This document shows, piece by piece, positions 1 through 9,411 of a stretch of DNA of 64,000 nt. Position numbers and translations under genes: made by a program. Numbering within the stretch: the stretch's first letter is position 1; each line of letters begins with the position of its first letter. Under the pieces are notes generated by a model, which had not been told where the DNA came from, did no database searches, and was given only the letters and a program-made list of their open reading frames with translations. The DNA is from Mariniphaga sp. (GTDB lineage: Bacteria > Bacteroidota > Bacteroidia > Bacteroidales > Prolixibacteraceae): NCBI GenBank assembly GCA_024636975.1, contig JAGXGA010000013.1, positions 39,314 through 103,313 on the forward strand, in the 5' to 3' direction.

Positions 1-2
1 CC

Positions 3-1661
3 AATATTAATCCTTTTGAGACTCAGGCAAAAATTACAGATATACTGAAACCTTTTGAAGGTTATGAAGAAACCTTGCTCCATATACAACCTTTCAAGGA
101 GGTTTATTTTGATCTGAAAACAGGCCACGATGTGTTTTTGCATGCTAATCTGAATATGATAAAGCTTCTGTCATTGATAGCATTGATCATACTTGTATTG
201 GCTATTTTTAACTACATCAATCTAACAACTGCATTAAACAGCGAACGTTATAAAGAAATATGCATTCGTAAAACCACCGGGGCCAGGCGCCGGACCATCT
301 TTTTTCAGTTTCTGACAGAGTCATATCTCTCCTGTTTTATTGCACTTCTTATTGGGATCATTTTTGCAATTCTTATTTCACCGCTTTTTAAAGACTTACT
401 GGACCGGGAGATTAATGTTTCCAGTTCGTTACAAAATCCGCAGATACTATTTGCAATTATTTTAATTTTTGTATTGGTAGGCGGATTAACCGGGGTACTA
501 CCTGCCCTGGCTGCATCAAAGTTTAATGCAATTGATTTGTTGCAGCGAAAGGTGTTATTGAAAAATCCGCATATAAGGGGAGTACTTAATACATTACAGC
601 TCACTGTAACATTAGCTCTTATTATTTCCCTGATAACAATAACCAAACAAATCCATTTTGTAAAAACAAAAGATATCGGTTTCGATAAAGAATTTCTGTT
701 GGAAGTCGGGCTCGAAGGCAAAGCCCATGGAAGAGCTGCTGTAATTAAGGATAACTTATTAAAACATCCCGATATTGTAGATGTATCTGCAACTCATGGA
801 AGGCCATTTGGTATATATTCTTCAGGTTCAGGATCATGGAAAAATGACAGTGTCGAATATTCAATTGAAAATCTTGCAGACTTAAATACCGACACATCAT
901 TTATTTCCACATTTGGTTTAACACTTATAGCAGGCAGAAATTTTCGTTTAACTGATAAAAATGTTTGTATAATAAATGATAAAACGTATAAATACCTTCA
1001 ATTAAATGAATTAGAAGGGAAATCCATCTGGGGTTCGGAAATAGTGGGAGTGGTCGAAGATTTTCATTTTAAGAACATGTACAATGAATTGGGATTTATT
1101 CAGTTAAATTACAATCCGGAAGAGGTGAGCCATTTGAATATCAGAATCAGTGGCAATGATATACCCGGATCCTTGAAGGTTATAAAAGAAACTATAAAGG
1201 AGATTGAACCTGCATTATCTGTTGAACCACGATTCTATGAAGACTGGATTAATACCATGTACCAAAAGGAGGAGCGACAGGCAAAAGCTATTGTTATTTA
1301 TGCTTTCATCGCATTATTATTATCTTGTTTGGGCTTATTGGGATTGGCACGGTTTTCCGCAATCAGGCGTACAAAAGAGATCGGTATTCGAAAAGTGAAT
1401 GGTGCAAAAGTCAGGGAAATTCTGGCTTTGTTAAATTCAGGCTTTATTAAATGGGTCCTAATTGCATTTGTTGTTTCCTGTCCGGTTGCTTATTTTGCAA
1501 TGCATAGGTGGTTACAAAGTTTTGCCTACAGAACAAGTATAAGTTTATGGATATTTGCTACAGCAGGTATTCTTGTAATGGCAATATCGTTGCTTGTAGT
1601 TAGCTGGCAAAGCTGGAGGGCGGCAACGAAAAACCCGATAGAAGCACTTAGGTACGAATAA
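3..1661 (+). CDS. ABC transporter permease, MacB/FtsX type (5' end outside window)
   Basis: The reading frame is open from base 3, so the gene starts upstream of the window; an in-frame TTG at 75 is not the true start. What remains is one membrane segment and FtsX core near the left edge (helix around GLSLIALIILVLAIFNY-like residues and the motif EICIRKTTGARR), a periplasmic domain, and a second FtsX core with three C-terminal helices and the motif TKEIGIRKVNGAK. The C-terminus KNPIEALRYE is the conserved end of this Bacteroidota permease family. These proteins form inner-membrane permeases that work with a MacB/LolD-like ATPase to export or extract lipoproteins, peptides or antimicrobials; the substrate cannot be told from sequence. 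The ATPase gene follows after 16 bases, so they are probably one operon. Confidence 0.9.
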   Translation, partial: NINPFETQAKITDILKPFEGYEETLLHIQPFKEVYFDLKTGHDVFLHANLNMIKLLSLIALIILVLAIFNYINLTTALNSERYKEICIRKTTGARRRTIFFQFLTESYLSCFIALLIGIIFAILISPLFKDLLDREINVSSSLQNPQILFAIILIFVLVGGLTGVLPALAASKFNAIDLLQRKVLLKNPHIRGVLNTLQLTVTLALIISLITITKQIHFVKTKDIGFDKEFLLEVGLEGKAHGRAAVIKDNLLKHPDIVDVSATHGRPFGIYSSGSGSWKNDSVEYSIENLADLNTDTSFISTFGLTLIAGRNFRLTDKNVCIINDKTYKYLQLNELEGKSIWGSEIVGVVEDFHFKNMYNELGFIQLNYNPEEVSHLNIRISGNDIPGSLKVIKETIKEIEPALSVEPRFYEDWINTMYQKEERQAKAIVIYAFIALLLSCLGLLGLARFSAIRRTKEIGIRKVNGAKVREILALLNSGFIKWVLIAFVVSCPVAYFAMHRWLQSFAYRTSISLWIFATAGILVMAISLLVVSWQSWRAATKNPIEALRYE

Positions 1662-1677
1662 ATTTAATATATTAATT

Positions 1678-2361
1678 ATGATACAATTAAAAAACATCGA
1701 CAAGTATTACGAGTCCAGGTTTCAGCGGACATTCGTATTGAAAGGTATTAACCTTGAAGTAAAACGAGGTGAGTTTATAACCATTATGGGTCCCAGTGGA
1801 GCCGGAAAATCAACACTGCTGAATATTATCGGGCTGCTGGATGTGCCCAGTGCAGGGGAATACCTGTTTTTCGATCAACCTGCCCATAAAATTAAAGAAA
1901 AACAAAAAGTGCAGTACCACCGCAGCCACATCGGTTTTATCTTCCAGGCGTTTCATTTGATAGATGAACTTAATGTATATGAAAATATTGAAACTCCATT
2001 AATTTACCGCGGTGTGAAGTCAAGTGAGCGAAAAGCAATTGTGGCCGATTTGCTCGACAGGTTCAACATCGTTGCCAAAAAGGATTTGTTTCCCAGCCAG
2101 CTTTCCGGAGGTCAGCAACAACTTGTGGCTATAGCACGTGCCATTGCCGGTAAGCCTAAACTGCTGCTTGCCGATGAACCTACCGGAAACCTTCACTCCG
2201 AACAGGGTGAGATGATAATGAAACTGTTGAGAAAGCTAAATGAAGATGGAATGACAATCATTCAGGTTACCCATTCAAAAGAAAATGCAGGCTATGGTAA
2301 TCGCATAATACAGCTGGTTGACGGAATGGTGGAAAAACCTGAGGCTGTCGTTTTAAGCTGA
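1678..2361 (+). CDS. ABC transporter ATP-binding protein, MacB/LolD family
   Basis: A 227-residue ATPase of the usual length for the LolD/MacB-type subunit. Visible motifs are Walker A GPSGAGKST at residues 38-46, the Q-loop FIFQAF near 88-92, signature LSGGQ at 142-146 and Walker B LLLADEP at 162-168 with the catalytic Glu. It should power the permeases encoded on both sides. It starts at ATG 1678, sixteen bases after the upstream permease, and is followed by a permease relic and then the second permease. In Bacteroidota such clusters often contain several long permeases per ATPase. Substrate is unknown. Confidence 0.95.
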   Translation: MIQLKNIDKYYESRFQRTFVLKGINLEVKRGEFITIMGPSGAGKSTLLNIIGLLDVPSAGEYLFFDQPAHKIKEKQKVQYHRSHIGFIFQAFHLIDELNVYENIETPLIYRGVKSSERKAIVADLLDRFNIVAKKDLFPSQLSGGQQQLVAIARAIAGKPKLLLADEPTGNLHSEQGEMIMKLLRKLNEDGMTIIQVTHSKENAGYGNRIIQLVDGMVEKPEAVVLS

Positions 2362-2387
2362 TCCTATACCAGTCATTTCGGGAATAA

Positions 2388-2417
2388 AACCCGGTTGAGG
2401 AACTTAGGTACGAATAG
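2388..2417 (+). pseudogene. Fossil C-terminal tail of a deleted FtsX-type permease
   Basis: Read in the plus frame from 2388 the bases encode NPVEELRYE followed by a TAG stop. This is the same terminal motif that ends the two intact permeases here (KNPIEALRYE and KNPVESLKCE), with a stop codon (TAA at 2385-2387) immediately upstream in that frame. The simplest reading is that a third permease once lay between the ATPase and the 2437 gene and was lost by deletion, leaving about ten codons. Chance similarity of a nine-residue match in the expected place is unlikely but not excluded. Confidence 0.6.
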
Positions 2418-2436
2418 TAAAATACAATTTAAAGTC

Positions 2437-4830
2437 ATGCTGTTAAAATTCGTATTGAGAAACATTCGAAAAAAGCTCCTGCTAAACTTAATTAAAGTGC
2501 TGGGGCTGGCTTTAGGTTTGAGTGGGATATTGTTTATTACACTATTTCTTAAAGAAGAATTGTCTTACGACAGCTATCATTCTCATGCTGACAGAATTTA
2601 CCGGCTGACTATTACTAATCCCGGCTTCCTGGAAAATAATCATTTTGCCCGCATTCCCAATTCGGAGCAGGTTCCCCAATTGGCAGAGTACTTTCCTGAA
2701 ATTGAAAATTATGTATGGCTTGCCCCTATCAGGGGGGGTATGATGTTCCACAGCGAAAAATATTATTCAGTAAACCAGGCATTCGAATGTGACAGCACAT
2801 TCTTTGAATTGTTTAATGCAGATTTGTTAATTGGGAAGAAAAGCACTGCATTGAATGCACCAGGCTCAATGGTACTTTCCGAATCCTTTGCCAGAAAAAT
2901 ATTTGGAACCGCTGATCCTACTGGCGAAATCATCTCTATCCCTGCCGGTCAGTTTTATGGTGAACAAACGGATTATACTGTTAAGGGTGTGATGAGAGAT
3001 TTTCCTCACAACAGCCATTTTCATCCCGTTCTCATTGCCACCCCTGTGAACAGACAATTCCAAGGGTGGGCATGGGTTTACTTATTACTTGCACAACATG
3101 CTTCTGTTCAAAATATAACAGAGGGATATCCTTCTTTTTTTAAGGAACATATCGACCAGCAGTCAGTACAATTTGAGGGTAGGGCTTACCTGCAAAAACT
3201 AACCGATATACATCTGCATTCCGACAAATTGAGGGAAATTGAATCAAATGGCAATATGATCAATATTTATGTACTTGCCATTGCTGCTGTTATCTTATTG
3301 CTCATTTCTATCAGCAACTATGCAAGTTTGAATTTGGGAATGGCTGGTTTCTATTCAAAATTTTTTGCAATGAACAGGGTTTTAGGCGCCCATAAATTTA
3401 TGAATCTGAAATACTTTGCCTGCGAAAGCCTTATAATACTTGCTGTCGCAGTTGTATTGACTGCCTTATTTGCTGTATCTGCAATACCACTTTTTCTGAA
3501 CAGTTATGACTTCAGCCTTTTTAAAGGAAACGTTACAATAATAATCATTGCCCTTTTGTTGTTTGTATTTTTGGGTTTATTGGCTGGATTGCAACCTTAT
3601 TTGAAACAGCAGTTCGACAAATTAATGCCGGCAACAAATAATAAGTCTTTTAATCTGGGGGGCATATTTATAAGCAAAAAGATAATTGTTGCGCAATTCA
3701 CGTTTGCTATTGTGCTTATTATAGCTATTCTATTTATTACGCGTCAAAACAAATATGCATTCTCCCATTCAATGGGAGCCGGAGAAGGTAACATCATCTG
3801 TGTTGAATCGGTCCATGCAAATGTTCAGCAGAAATTTGAACTGTTTAAGGATGAATTACTGAAATTCCATACCATTGAATCGGTATCTGCCATGCTTGAA
3901 CCCCCGGGTGGAGAGGCCAACGACATGTTCCCTTTTGAAATGGAAGGACGTCCGGTTAAAGAGGGCCTGCAGGCCGACCGCATTGGAGTCTTTCCATGTG
4001 ATTACTCGTTCGCAAGTATTTTTAATCTGGAGTTTCTTGGTGGCACCAACTTTACTGAGAAAAACAATGATATTGAAGGCTCAGGTGAATACATTATAAA
4101 TGAAACCGCCATGCATTTCTTAGGTTATTCCAATCCTGGTGAAATCATTGGAAAAGGATTTAAATTAAATTTTACATCACCGGGAATTGAAATACCAGAA
4201 GGAAAAATAATTGGGGTTGTCAATGATTTTCACCTCTCAAGTATGAAGAAAAAAGTTAATCCCCTGGTAATGTTTAAGCGCGACAACCTATGGCTTCTGA
4301 ATTTTGTGGTTTCATATAAACCGGGAATGAGGGAACAAGCCCTTACCGACCTGGAAGAAGTGTGGAATGAATTATTCCCTGCATATCCTTTTTATTATGA
4401 ACCGGTTGAAGCAATGTATCAAAAAGTTTATCATACTGAACTTCTTCAATCCGGCCTGCTTACAATTTTTACTGTCATCTCCCTGTTTATCTGTTCCATA
4501 GGGTTGTTGGCTCTGTCGCTGTTAACTGCTCAGCAACGCATAAAGGAAATAGGTATACGGAAAGTAAATGGTGCAGGATTGCTACAGGTGCTGACATTGT
4601 TAAACAAGGATTTAATGAAATGGGTATTTGTATCCTTTTTGCTGGCAATCCCACTTGCATGGTACGCCATGTACCGCTGGCTCGAAGGCTTTGCATACAA
4701 AATCAATTTGAGCTGGTGGATTTTTGCCCTGGCCGGACTACTGGCGCTTGGAATTGCAATGCTGACTGTGAGCTGGCAGAGCTGGAAGGCGGCTACGAAG
4801 AATCCGGTGGAAAGTTTGAAGTGTGAATAA
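2437..4830 (+). CDS. ABC transporter permease, MacB/FtsX type
   Basis: About 797 residues from ATG 2437 (MLLKFVLRNIRKK). An earlier in-frame TTG at 2395 would run through the permease relic and is not favoured. Architecture: N-terminal helix near residues 20-40, MacB periplasmic core domain, FtsX domain 1 with three helices near the middle (motif MNRVLGAHK), a second transmembrane anchor and periplasmic domain, and FtsX domain 2 with motif IKEIGIRKVNGAG and three closing helices, ending KNPVESLKCE. It is a full-length two-repeat permease, and shares its C-terminal third closely with the permease ending at 1661, indicating paralogous duplication. It presumably works with the ATPase at 1678-2361. 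Confidence 0.92.
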   Translation: MLLKFVLRNIRKKLLLNLIKVLGLALGLSGILFITLFLKEELSYDSYHSHADRIYRLTITNPGFLENNHFARIPNSEQVPQLAEYFPEIENYVWLAPIRGGMMFHSEKYYSVNQAFECDSTFFELFNADLLIGKKSTALNAPGSMVLSESFARKIFGTADPTGEIISIPAGQFYGEQTDYTVKGVMRDFPHNSHFHPVLIATPVNRQFQGWAWVYLLLAQHASVQNITEGYPSFFKEHIDQQSVQFEGRAYLQKLTDIHLHSDKLREIESNGNMINIYVLAIAAVILLLISISNYASLNLGMAGFYSKFFAMNRVLGAHKFMNLKYFACESLIILAVAVVLTALFAVSAIPLFLNSYDFSLFKGNVTIIIIALLLFVFLGLLAGLQPYLKQQFDKLMPATNNKSFNLGGIFISKKIIVAQFTFAIVLIIAILFITRQNKYAFSHSMGAGEGNIICVESVHANVQQKFELFKDELLKFHTIESVSAMLEPPGGEANDMFPFEMEGRPVKEGLQADRIGVFPCDYSFASIFNLEFLGGTNFTEKNNDIEGSGEYIINETAMHFLGYSNPGEIIGKGFKLNFTSPGIEIPEGKIIGVVNDFHLSSMKKKVNPLVMFKRDNLWLLNFVVSYKPGMREQALTDLEEVWNELFPAYPFYYEPVEAMYQKVYHTELLQSGLLTIFTVISLFICSIGLLALSLLTAQQRIKEIGIRKVNGAGLLQVLTLLNKDLMKWVFVSFLLAIPLAWYAMYRWLEGFAYKINLSWWIFALAGLLALGIAMLTVSWQSWKAATKNPVESLKCE

Positions 4831-4915
4831 GTATTTTTTAGCTGATTCGCCTGAATAAAGCCTAAAAGAACGGACTGAACTGGAATAAATATGTCAGTAT
4901 ATTTTATACGGCCAG

Positions 4916-6115
4916 CTAGTTTATAATTTTTGTTCTTTTCACCTTCTTGCTGGCATCCGGCGTTTTCCAGCTGAAAACAACAATAAGCTGGAAAACAATA
5001 AATGGCAGAGTTAGAAGTAACAGGTTTTCCCAGCCAACTGCAAAAATAAACCAGCCCGCCGACAGGGATGCAACTGCTTGTGTTCCAAAAATAACAAAAT
5101 CATTTACTGCCTGCACTTTAAAGCGTTCGCTGGGATTGTAAGTGAGCGGGAGCAAAGTAGTTGCCCCGATAAACAGAAAGTTCCAGCCAACACCCAAAAG
5201 CACAAGTGAAATCCAGTAGTTGCCAAACTGTTTTCCGGCAAATGCAATGGCGATGCAAAAAAGGTAAGCAATTAAACCAAGGATCATCATTTTTGACACC
5301 CCCAGTTTTTTGATAATCCACGCAGTAACTAGTGACGGCAAAAACATGGCAACTATATGGCTTTGGATCACCCATTTGGTGTGTCCCAGAGAATGGCCGT
5401 CCATTACATGCATGCTTACCGGGGTGGCGGTCATAATAAAACTCATAACCGCGTAGCCTATGGTAGCGCTTAACAGGGCCACCCAAAACACCCGTTGTTT
5501 TATAATTTCTTTTAACGGTCGTTGATGATCTCCTTCATTCTTTTCCCTGGCTACAGGATTTCTGAACCAAAATAAAAATGCCAGGCCTATAGCAAAAAGA
5601 GCAGTCATCAAAACAAATGATCCTGCAAATTCCTTGTTCAGGATATCTTTACCCAACATAGCGATTTCCGGTCCTATAAATGCCGCTGCAATACCGCCAA
5701 CCAAAACCATTGACGCTGCTTTTGGTATTAATTTCTCCGGTACACTTTCCATTGCTGCAAACCTGAATTGCATCACGCATGAATACATTGCGCCCAGCAA
5801 AAAAGTACTCAGACAAAATAGATAGAAGTGGGAAATGGAAATGGAATATGCTGCAAGCAATGCCACAAAAATTGAAAAAATGCCAATCACAAAAAACGAT
5901 TTTCGCCGGCCAATGGTGTTCATCAGCAGCGTAACCGGCGGAATAGTAACAGCGGTTCCAACAACAATACTGGCTACAGGCAGTGTTGCCAGATTTTCCA
6001 GAGGTGCAAGTTTAGTCCCTACCAGTCCACCAACAAAAACCACAAGTGAACTTACTGAGAGTAAAAGCGCTTGCGAAATGGTGAGTATCCACACATTACG
6101 GGGAAGGCTGTTCAT
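4916..6115 (-). CDS. Major facilitator superfamily transporter
   Basis: A 399-residue polytopic protein with about twelve hydrophobic helices in two halves, the usual MFS layout. The cytoplasmic loop between helices 2 and 3 carries the family-type motif MNTIGRRKSFF, and the mid-protein loop (NPVAREKNEGDHQRPLKE) separates the two six-helix bundles. Substrate is not predictable; similar proteins are annotated only as MFS or drug/sugar-like carriers. It lies 108 bases downstream of gltX on the same strand; no promoter or terminator was recognised in that gap, so read-through from gltX is possible. The 3' end faces the upstream ABC permease (convergent). Confidence 0.88.
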   Translation of the reverse strand: MNSLPRNVWILTISQALLLSVSSLVVFVGGLVGTKLAPLENLATLPVASIVVGTAVTIPPVTLLMNTIGRRKSFFVIGIFSIFVALLAAYSISISHFYLFCLSTFLLGAMYSCVMQFRFAAMESVPEKLIPKAASMVLVGGIAAAFIGPEIAMLGKDILNKEFAGSFVLMTALFAIGLAFLFWFRNPVAREKNEGDHQRPLKEIIKQRVFWVALLSATIGYAVMSFIMTATPVSMHVMDGHSLGHTKWVIQSHIVAMFLPSLVTAWIIKKLGVSKMMILGLIAYLFCIAIAFAGKQFGNYWISLVLLGVGWNFLFIGATTLLPLTYNPSERFKVQAVNDFVIFGTQAVASLSAGWFIFAVGWENLLLLTLPFIVFQLIVVFSWKTPDASKKVKRTKIIN

Positions 6116-6223
6116 TCTTAAAATTAGGTTTCACCAGGATATATTATTAAATCCGATAGTAATCAACAGTAAAACGATTTTGTGCACCGAATGTTCGGAT
6201 CAATGCTTTTTACCAAAAACGTT

Positions 6224-7753
6224 TCAGCTAATTTCTTTTATCCCCTTGTTTATTCTTGAACCCGTCTCTTCTTTTCCTAAAATTTCACAAATTACAAACA
6301 GATCAGGACCCATATTCCCTCCCACCAGACAAAGCCTCAAGGGGTTCATGATGGCGCCGAAATTCCAGCCTTTTTCATTCATAAATGCCGAGAAGCTTTC
6401 TTTTATAGAGGCGGCAGTCCAGTCATCTACCTTTTCAAAAAGTGTATTTATTTCTGAAAGCTGTTCTGGTGTTTCCGCTTTCCAGCGCTTTTTCACTGCC
6501 TGCTCATCATAAGTTACAGGTTCTGCAAAAAAGAAACTTCCCTGCTCCCAAAGGTCGGATACAAATTCGCAGCGTTCCTTGATCTCGGAAACCACCTTTT
6601 CTATTTTTTTATCATCAGCAAGTATCCCTTTTTCTGACAGAACCGGTTTAAAAAGTTTGGACAATTCGCTTACCGTTTTTTGTTGAAAATAATGTTTGTT
6701 GAACCATTTAGCCTTTTCAGGATCGAACCGGGAACCCGATTTAACCACGCGCTCCAGGCTGAATGCCTCTGCCAGTTCTTCCAGTGAGAAGAATTCCTGT
6801 TCGGTGCCCGGATTCCATCCCAGTAATGCCAGCAGGTTAATAAATGCTTCCGGAAAATATCCGTCTTCACGGTAACCGCGGAAAATTTCTCCCGTTGAGG
6901 GATCTTTCCATTCAAGCGGGAATACAGGAAAGCCCATTTTGTCTCCATCGCGCTTACTGAGCTTGCCTTTACCCGTTGGCTTCAATATAAGCGGCAGGTG
7001 TGCAAATTGCGGTTTAGTATCATCCCAGCCAAAGGCACGGTACAGCAATACATGCAGCGGAAGCGACGGCAGCCATTCCTCACCGCGGATGACATGTGTT
7101 ATCTCCATTAAATGATCATCCACAACATTGGCAAGATGATAGGTAGGCATACCATCCGATTTGAACAGCACCTTGTCGTCAAGGCTTTTAGTCGTGTTAA
7201 ACGTTACACTGCCCCTGATGATGTCGTTTTCAGTAACATCCAAATTTTTAGGCATTTTAAACCGGATAACGTAAGACTCATTATTATCTAATTTCTGCTG
7301 AACTTCCTCTTGCGATAATTTTAATGAATTATTCAGACTCTCCCTAGTTCCGATTCCATAAGAGAAGGTTTCACCTTTCGCTTCAGCATCTTTGCGAAGC
7401 TGCTCAATCTCTTCGGTTGTGTCAAAGGCAATGTATGCCCAGCCCGATTCCACCAGCTGATCGGCATATTTCCGGTATAAATTCTTGCGCTCACTCTGAC
7501 GGTAAGGGCCATATTTGCCTCCTCTTGCGGGATCTTCTACCGGGCTCAGGCCGCACCAGTTCAGACTATCTGCAATATACTCCTCAGCGCCCGGTACAAA
7601 ACGGTTCTGGTCGGTATCCTCTATCCTGAGGATGAAATCACCCCCGTGTTTTTTCGCAAACAGGTAGTTAAACAGCGCAGTGCGTACACCGCCCATATGC
7701 AGCGGACCGGTAGGACTTGGGGCAAAACGTACCCTTACTTTCGGATTATTCAT
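6224..7753 (-). CDS. gltX: Glutamyl-tRNA synthetase
   Basis: A 509-residue class I aminoacyl-tRNA synthetase that charges tRNA-Glu in the cytoplasm. The HIGH-type signature is PSPTGPLHMGG at residues 12-22 and the KMSKS-type loop is KLSKR at 264-268. The catalytic core is followed by the C-terminal anticodon-binding region, and the length matches bacterial GluRS. The start ATG at 7753 fits the conserved N-terminus (PKVRVRFAPSPTG). A TAnnTTTG -7 box lies 25 bases upstream. GluRS discriminating or not towards tRNA-Gln was not assessed. Confidence 0.97.
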   Translation of the reverse strand: MNNPKVRVRFAPSPTGPLHMGGVRTALFNYLFAKKHGGDFILRIEDTDQNRFVPGAEEYIADSLNWCGLSPVEDPARGGKYGPYRQSERKNLYRKYADQLVESGWAYIAFDTTEEIEQLRKDAEAKGETFSYGIGTRESLNNSLKLSQEEVQQKLDNNESYVIRFKMPKNLDVTENDIIRGSVTFNTTKSLDDKVLFKSDGMPTYHLANVVDDHLMEITHVIRGEEWLPSLPLHVLLYRAFGWDDTKPQFAHLPLILKPTGKGKLSKRDGDKMGFPVFPLEWKDPSTGEIFRGYREDGYFPEAFINLLALLGWNPGTEQEFFSLEELAEAFSLERVVKSGSRFDPEKAKWFNKHYFQQKTVSELSKLFKPVLSEKGILADDKKIEKVVSEIKERCEFVSDLWEQGSFFFAEPVTYDEQAVKKRWKAETPEQLSEINTLFEKVDDWTAASIKESFSAFMNEKGWNFGAIMNPLRLCLVGGNMGPDLFVICEILGKEETGSRINKGIKEIS

Positions 7754-7777
7754 TGATCAATCGTTGTAAATTTCATG

Positions 7778-7785
7778 CAAATATA
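7778..7785 (-). promoter_or_regulatory. Bacteroidota -7 box for gltX
   Basis: The minus strand reads TATATTTG, an exact match to the Bacteroidota -7 consensus TAnnTTTG, 24 bases before the gltX start. No clear -33 element was identified. Confidence 0.55.
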
Positions 7786-8049
7786 GGGTAAATAAAAAAC
7801 ACAGGCTTGCCGGATGAATTACTTTAAGGATATTATTAAATACATACATTTGCTAATCAATTGGCGGTATCCTGCAAAACTGTCCCGTTATAGGCAAAAT
7901 ATTGTTGGAATGGCAGTCCCAAAGGTCCCCAAAGTCCCATGGAAACTTAACTGCAACTTACATTTTCAAAAGCCATATTACTAAATTAACCAATTTATTG
8001 CCAAAGTACTAAGTTGAATTTTCAACTATTATACCTACTATAAAATAAT
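7786..8049. other. Divergent intergenic region between gltX and the U32 gene
   Basis: About 260 bases without a gene. It holds a second plus-strand TAnnTTTG box (TACATTTG at 7845-7852) with no gene directly behind it, and a short tandem of 9-base units GTCCCAAAG / GTCCCCAAA / GTCCCAT at 7916-7940. No open frame or RNA family was recognised. The orphan box could give the U32 gene a long leader or start a small RNA; this is inference. Confidence 0.4.
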
Positions 8050-8057
8050 TACATTTG
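8050..8057 (+). promoter_or_regulatory. Bacteroidota -7 box for the U32-family gene
   Basis: TACATTTG matches TAnnTTTG and lies 24 bases before ATG 8082, giving a short leader. Confidence 0.55.
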
Positions 8058-8081
8058 CGGCGGTTAAAATTTTGAAAAGCA

Positions 8082-9341
8082 ATGGAACGAAGGGAGATAG
8101 AAATAATGGCGCCGGTAGGTTCGTACGAATCGTTAATGGCAGCCATACAGGGGGGAGCCGGGTCGGTATATTTTGGTGTGGAGCACCTGAATATGCGGTC
8201 GCGTTCAGCAAATAATTTTTCGCTCGATGACCTGAGAAAGATTGTTGAAATTTCATCAGCAAAAGGGGTGAAAACCTATCTTACCCTGAATGTTGAAATA
8301 TTCGATACCGAAGCCGATCAAATGCATGCAGTACTCGATGCTGCAAAGCAGGCAGGTGTTTCAGCAGTAATTGCCGCCGATATTTCGGTAATCATGTATG
8401 CCCGTTCCATAGGGTTGGAGGTTCATATTTCAACCCAGGTAAACATCACCAATTTTGATGCAGTAAAGTTTTATGCGCAGTTCGCCGATGTAGTAGTCTT
8501 GGCCCGTGAAATGAACATTGGGCGTGTGTGGGAAATCAGCAACCAGATTAAGCAGCACCAGATCAAAGGGCCTTCCGGGGAACTTGTCAGGCTCGAAATG
8601 TTTGTGCACGGTGCTTTGTGCATGGCAATCAGCGGGAAGTGTTACCTCAGTCTGCATGAAATGAACTCTTCAGCCAACAGGGGTTCCTGTTTGCAGACCT
8701 GTCGCCGTGCCTATACCGTTACCGATAAGGAAACCGGGGCTGAACTGGAGATCGACAATGAATACATCATGTCGCCCAAGGACTTAAAGACCATTCATTT
8801 TTTAAACAAGATCCTCGATGCCGGAGTCTCGGTCCTTAAAATCGAAGGGCGTGCCCGTTCACCCGAGTATGTGAAAACAACCGTGCAATGCTACCATGAA
8901 GCTGTGGAAGCTTACCTTAGTGGTACATTTACCGAAGAAAAAATTACCGAATGGGACGAACGGCTTTCCGCCGTGTTTAACCGTGGATTTTGGGATGGCT
9001 ATTACCTGGGGCAGCGACTGGGCGAATGGAGCGCCAATTACGGATCGCTTGCTACCAAACGAAAAATCTACATTGGAAAGTGCACAAATTATTTCACCAA
9101 TATAAATGTTGCAGAATTTAAACTTGAAACCCAGAATCTGAAAACCGGTGAGGAAATCATTATTACTGGTCCAACAACCGGAGTGCATCAAACAGCTGTA
9201 AATGAAATCAGGGTGGAAATGGAAGCTGTGGAGGAAGGGCTCAAAGGACAGTATATATCTGTCCCGGTGGGTGTGAAACTCAGGCGTTCTGACAAGCTGT
9301 TTAAGGTGGTGAATGCCGATGAAGTAAAGCAGCGGAGGTAA
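8082..9341 (+). CDS. Peptidase U32-family protein (probable tRNA/rRNA hydroxylation factor)
   Basis: A 419-residue U32 protein of typical length. The family signature is visible at residues 172-190 (EMFVHGALCMAISGKCYLS), with cysteines at about 180, 187, 203 and 207 that fit the four-cysteine iron-sulfur cluster site of characterised members. Near the N-terminus is the TIM-barrel start EIMAPVGSYESLMAAIQGGA, and further on the conserved IEGRARSPEYV. Known U32 members include TrhP (5-hydroxyuridine in tRNA) and RlhA (23S rRNA hydroxycytidine); older names call them collagenases. Which RNA is the target here is not visible. It is monocistronic as far as can be seen, with its own -7 box. Confidence 0.9.
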   Translation: MERREIEIMAPVGSYESLMAAIQGGAGSVYFGVEHLNMRSRSANNFSLDDLRKIVEISSAKGVKTYLTLNVEIFDTEADQMHAVLDAAKQAGVSAVIAADISVIMYARSIGLEVHISTQVNITNFDAVKFYAQFADVVVLAREMNIGRVWEISNQIKQHQIKGPSGELVRLEMFVHGALCMAISGKCYLSLHEMNSSANRGSCLQTCRRAYTVTDKETGAELEIDNEYIMSPKDLKTIHFLNKILDAGVSVLKIEGRARSPEYVKTTVQCYHEAVEAYLSGTFTEEKITEWDERLSAVFNRGFWDGYYLGQRLGEWSANYGSLATKRKIYIGKCTNYFTNINVAEFKLETQNLKTGEEIIITGPTTGVHQTAVNEIRVEMEAVEEGLKGQYISVPVGVKLRRSDKLFKVVNADEVKQRR

Positions 9342-9411
9342 ATTTTTACTTCAAGGTTGGGTTTTCGTAAAAGAAAATAATATCTTCATGCCACCAACTT
9401 AATATTAAATC

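Noticed and set aside
5835..6512. A 225-codon open frame on the plus strand across the MFS and gltX genes
   Set aside because: It is antisense to the coding parts of two clear genes and has no domain, so it is a shadow.
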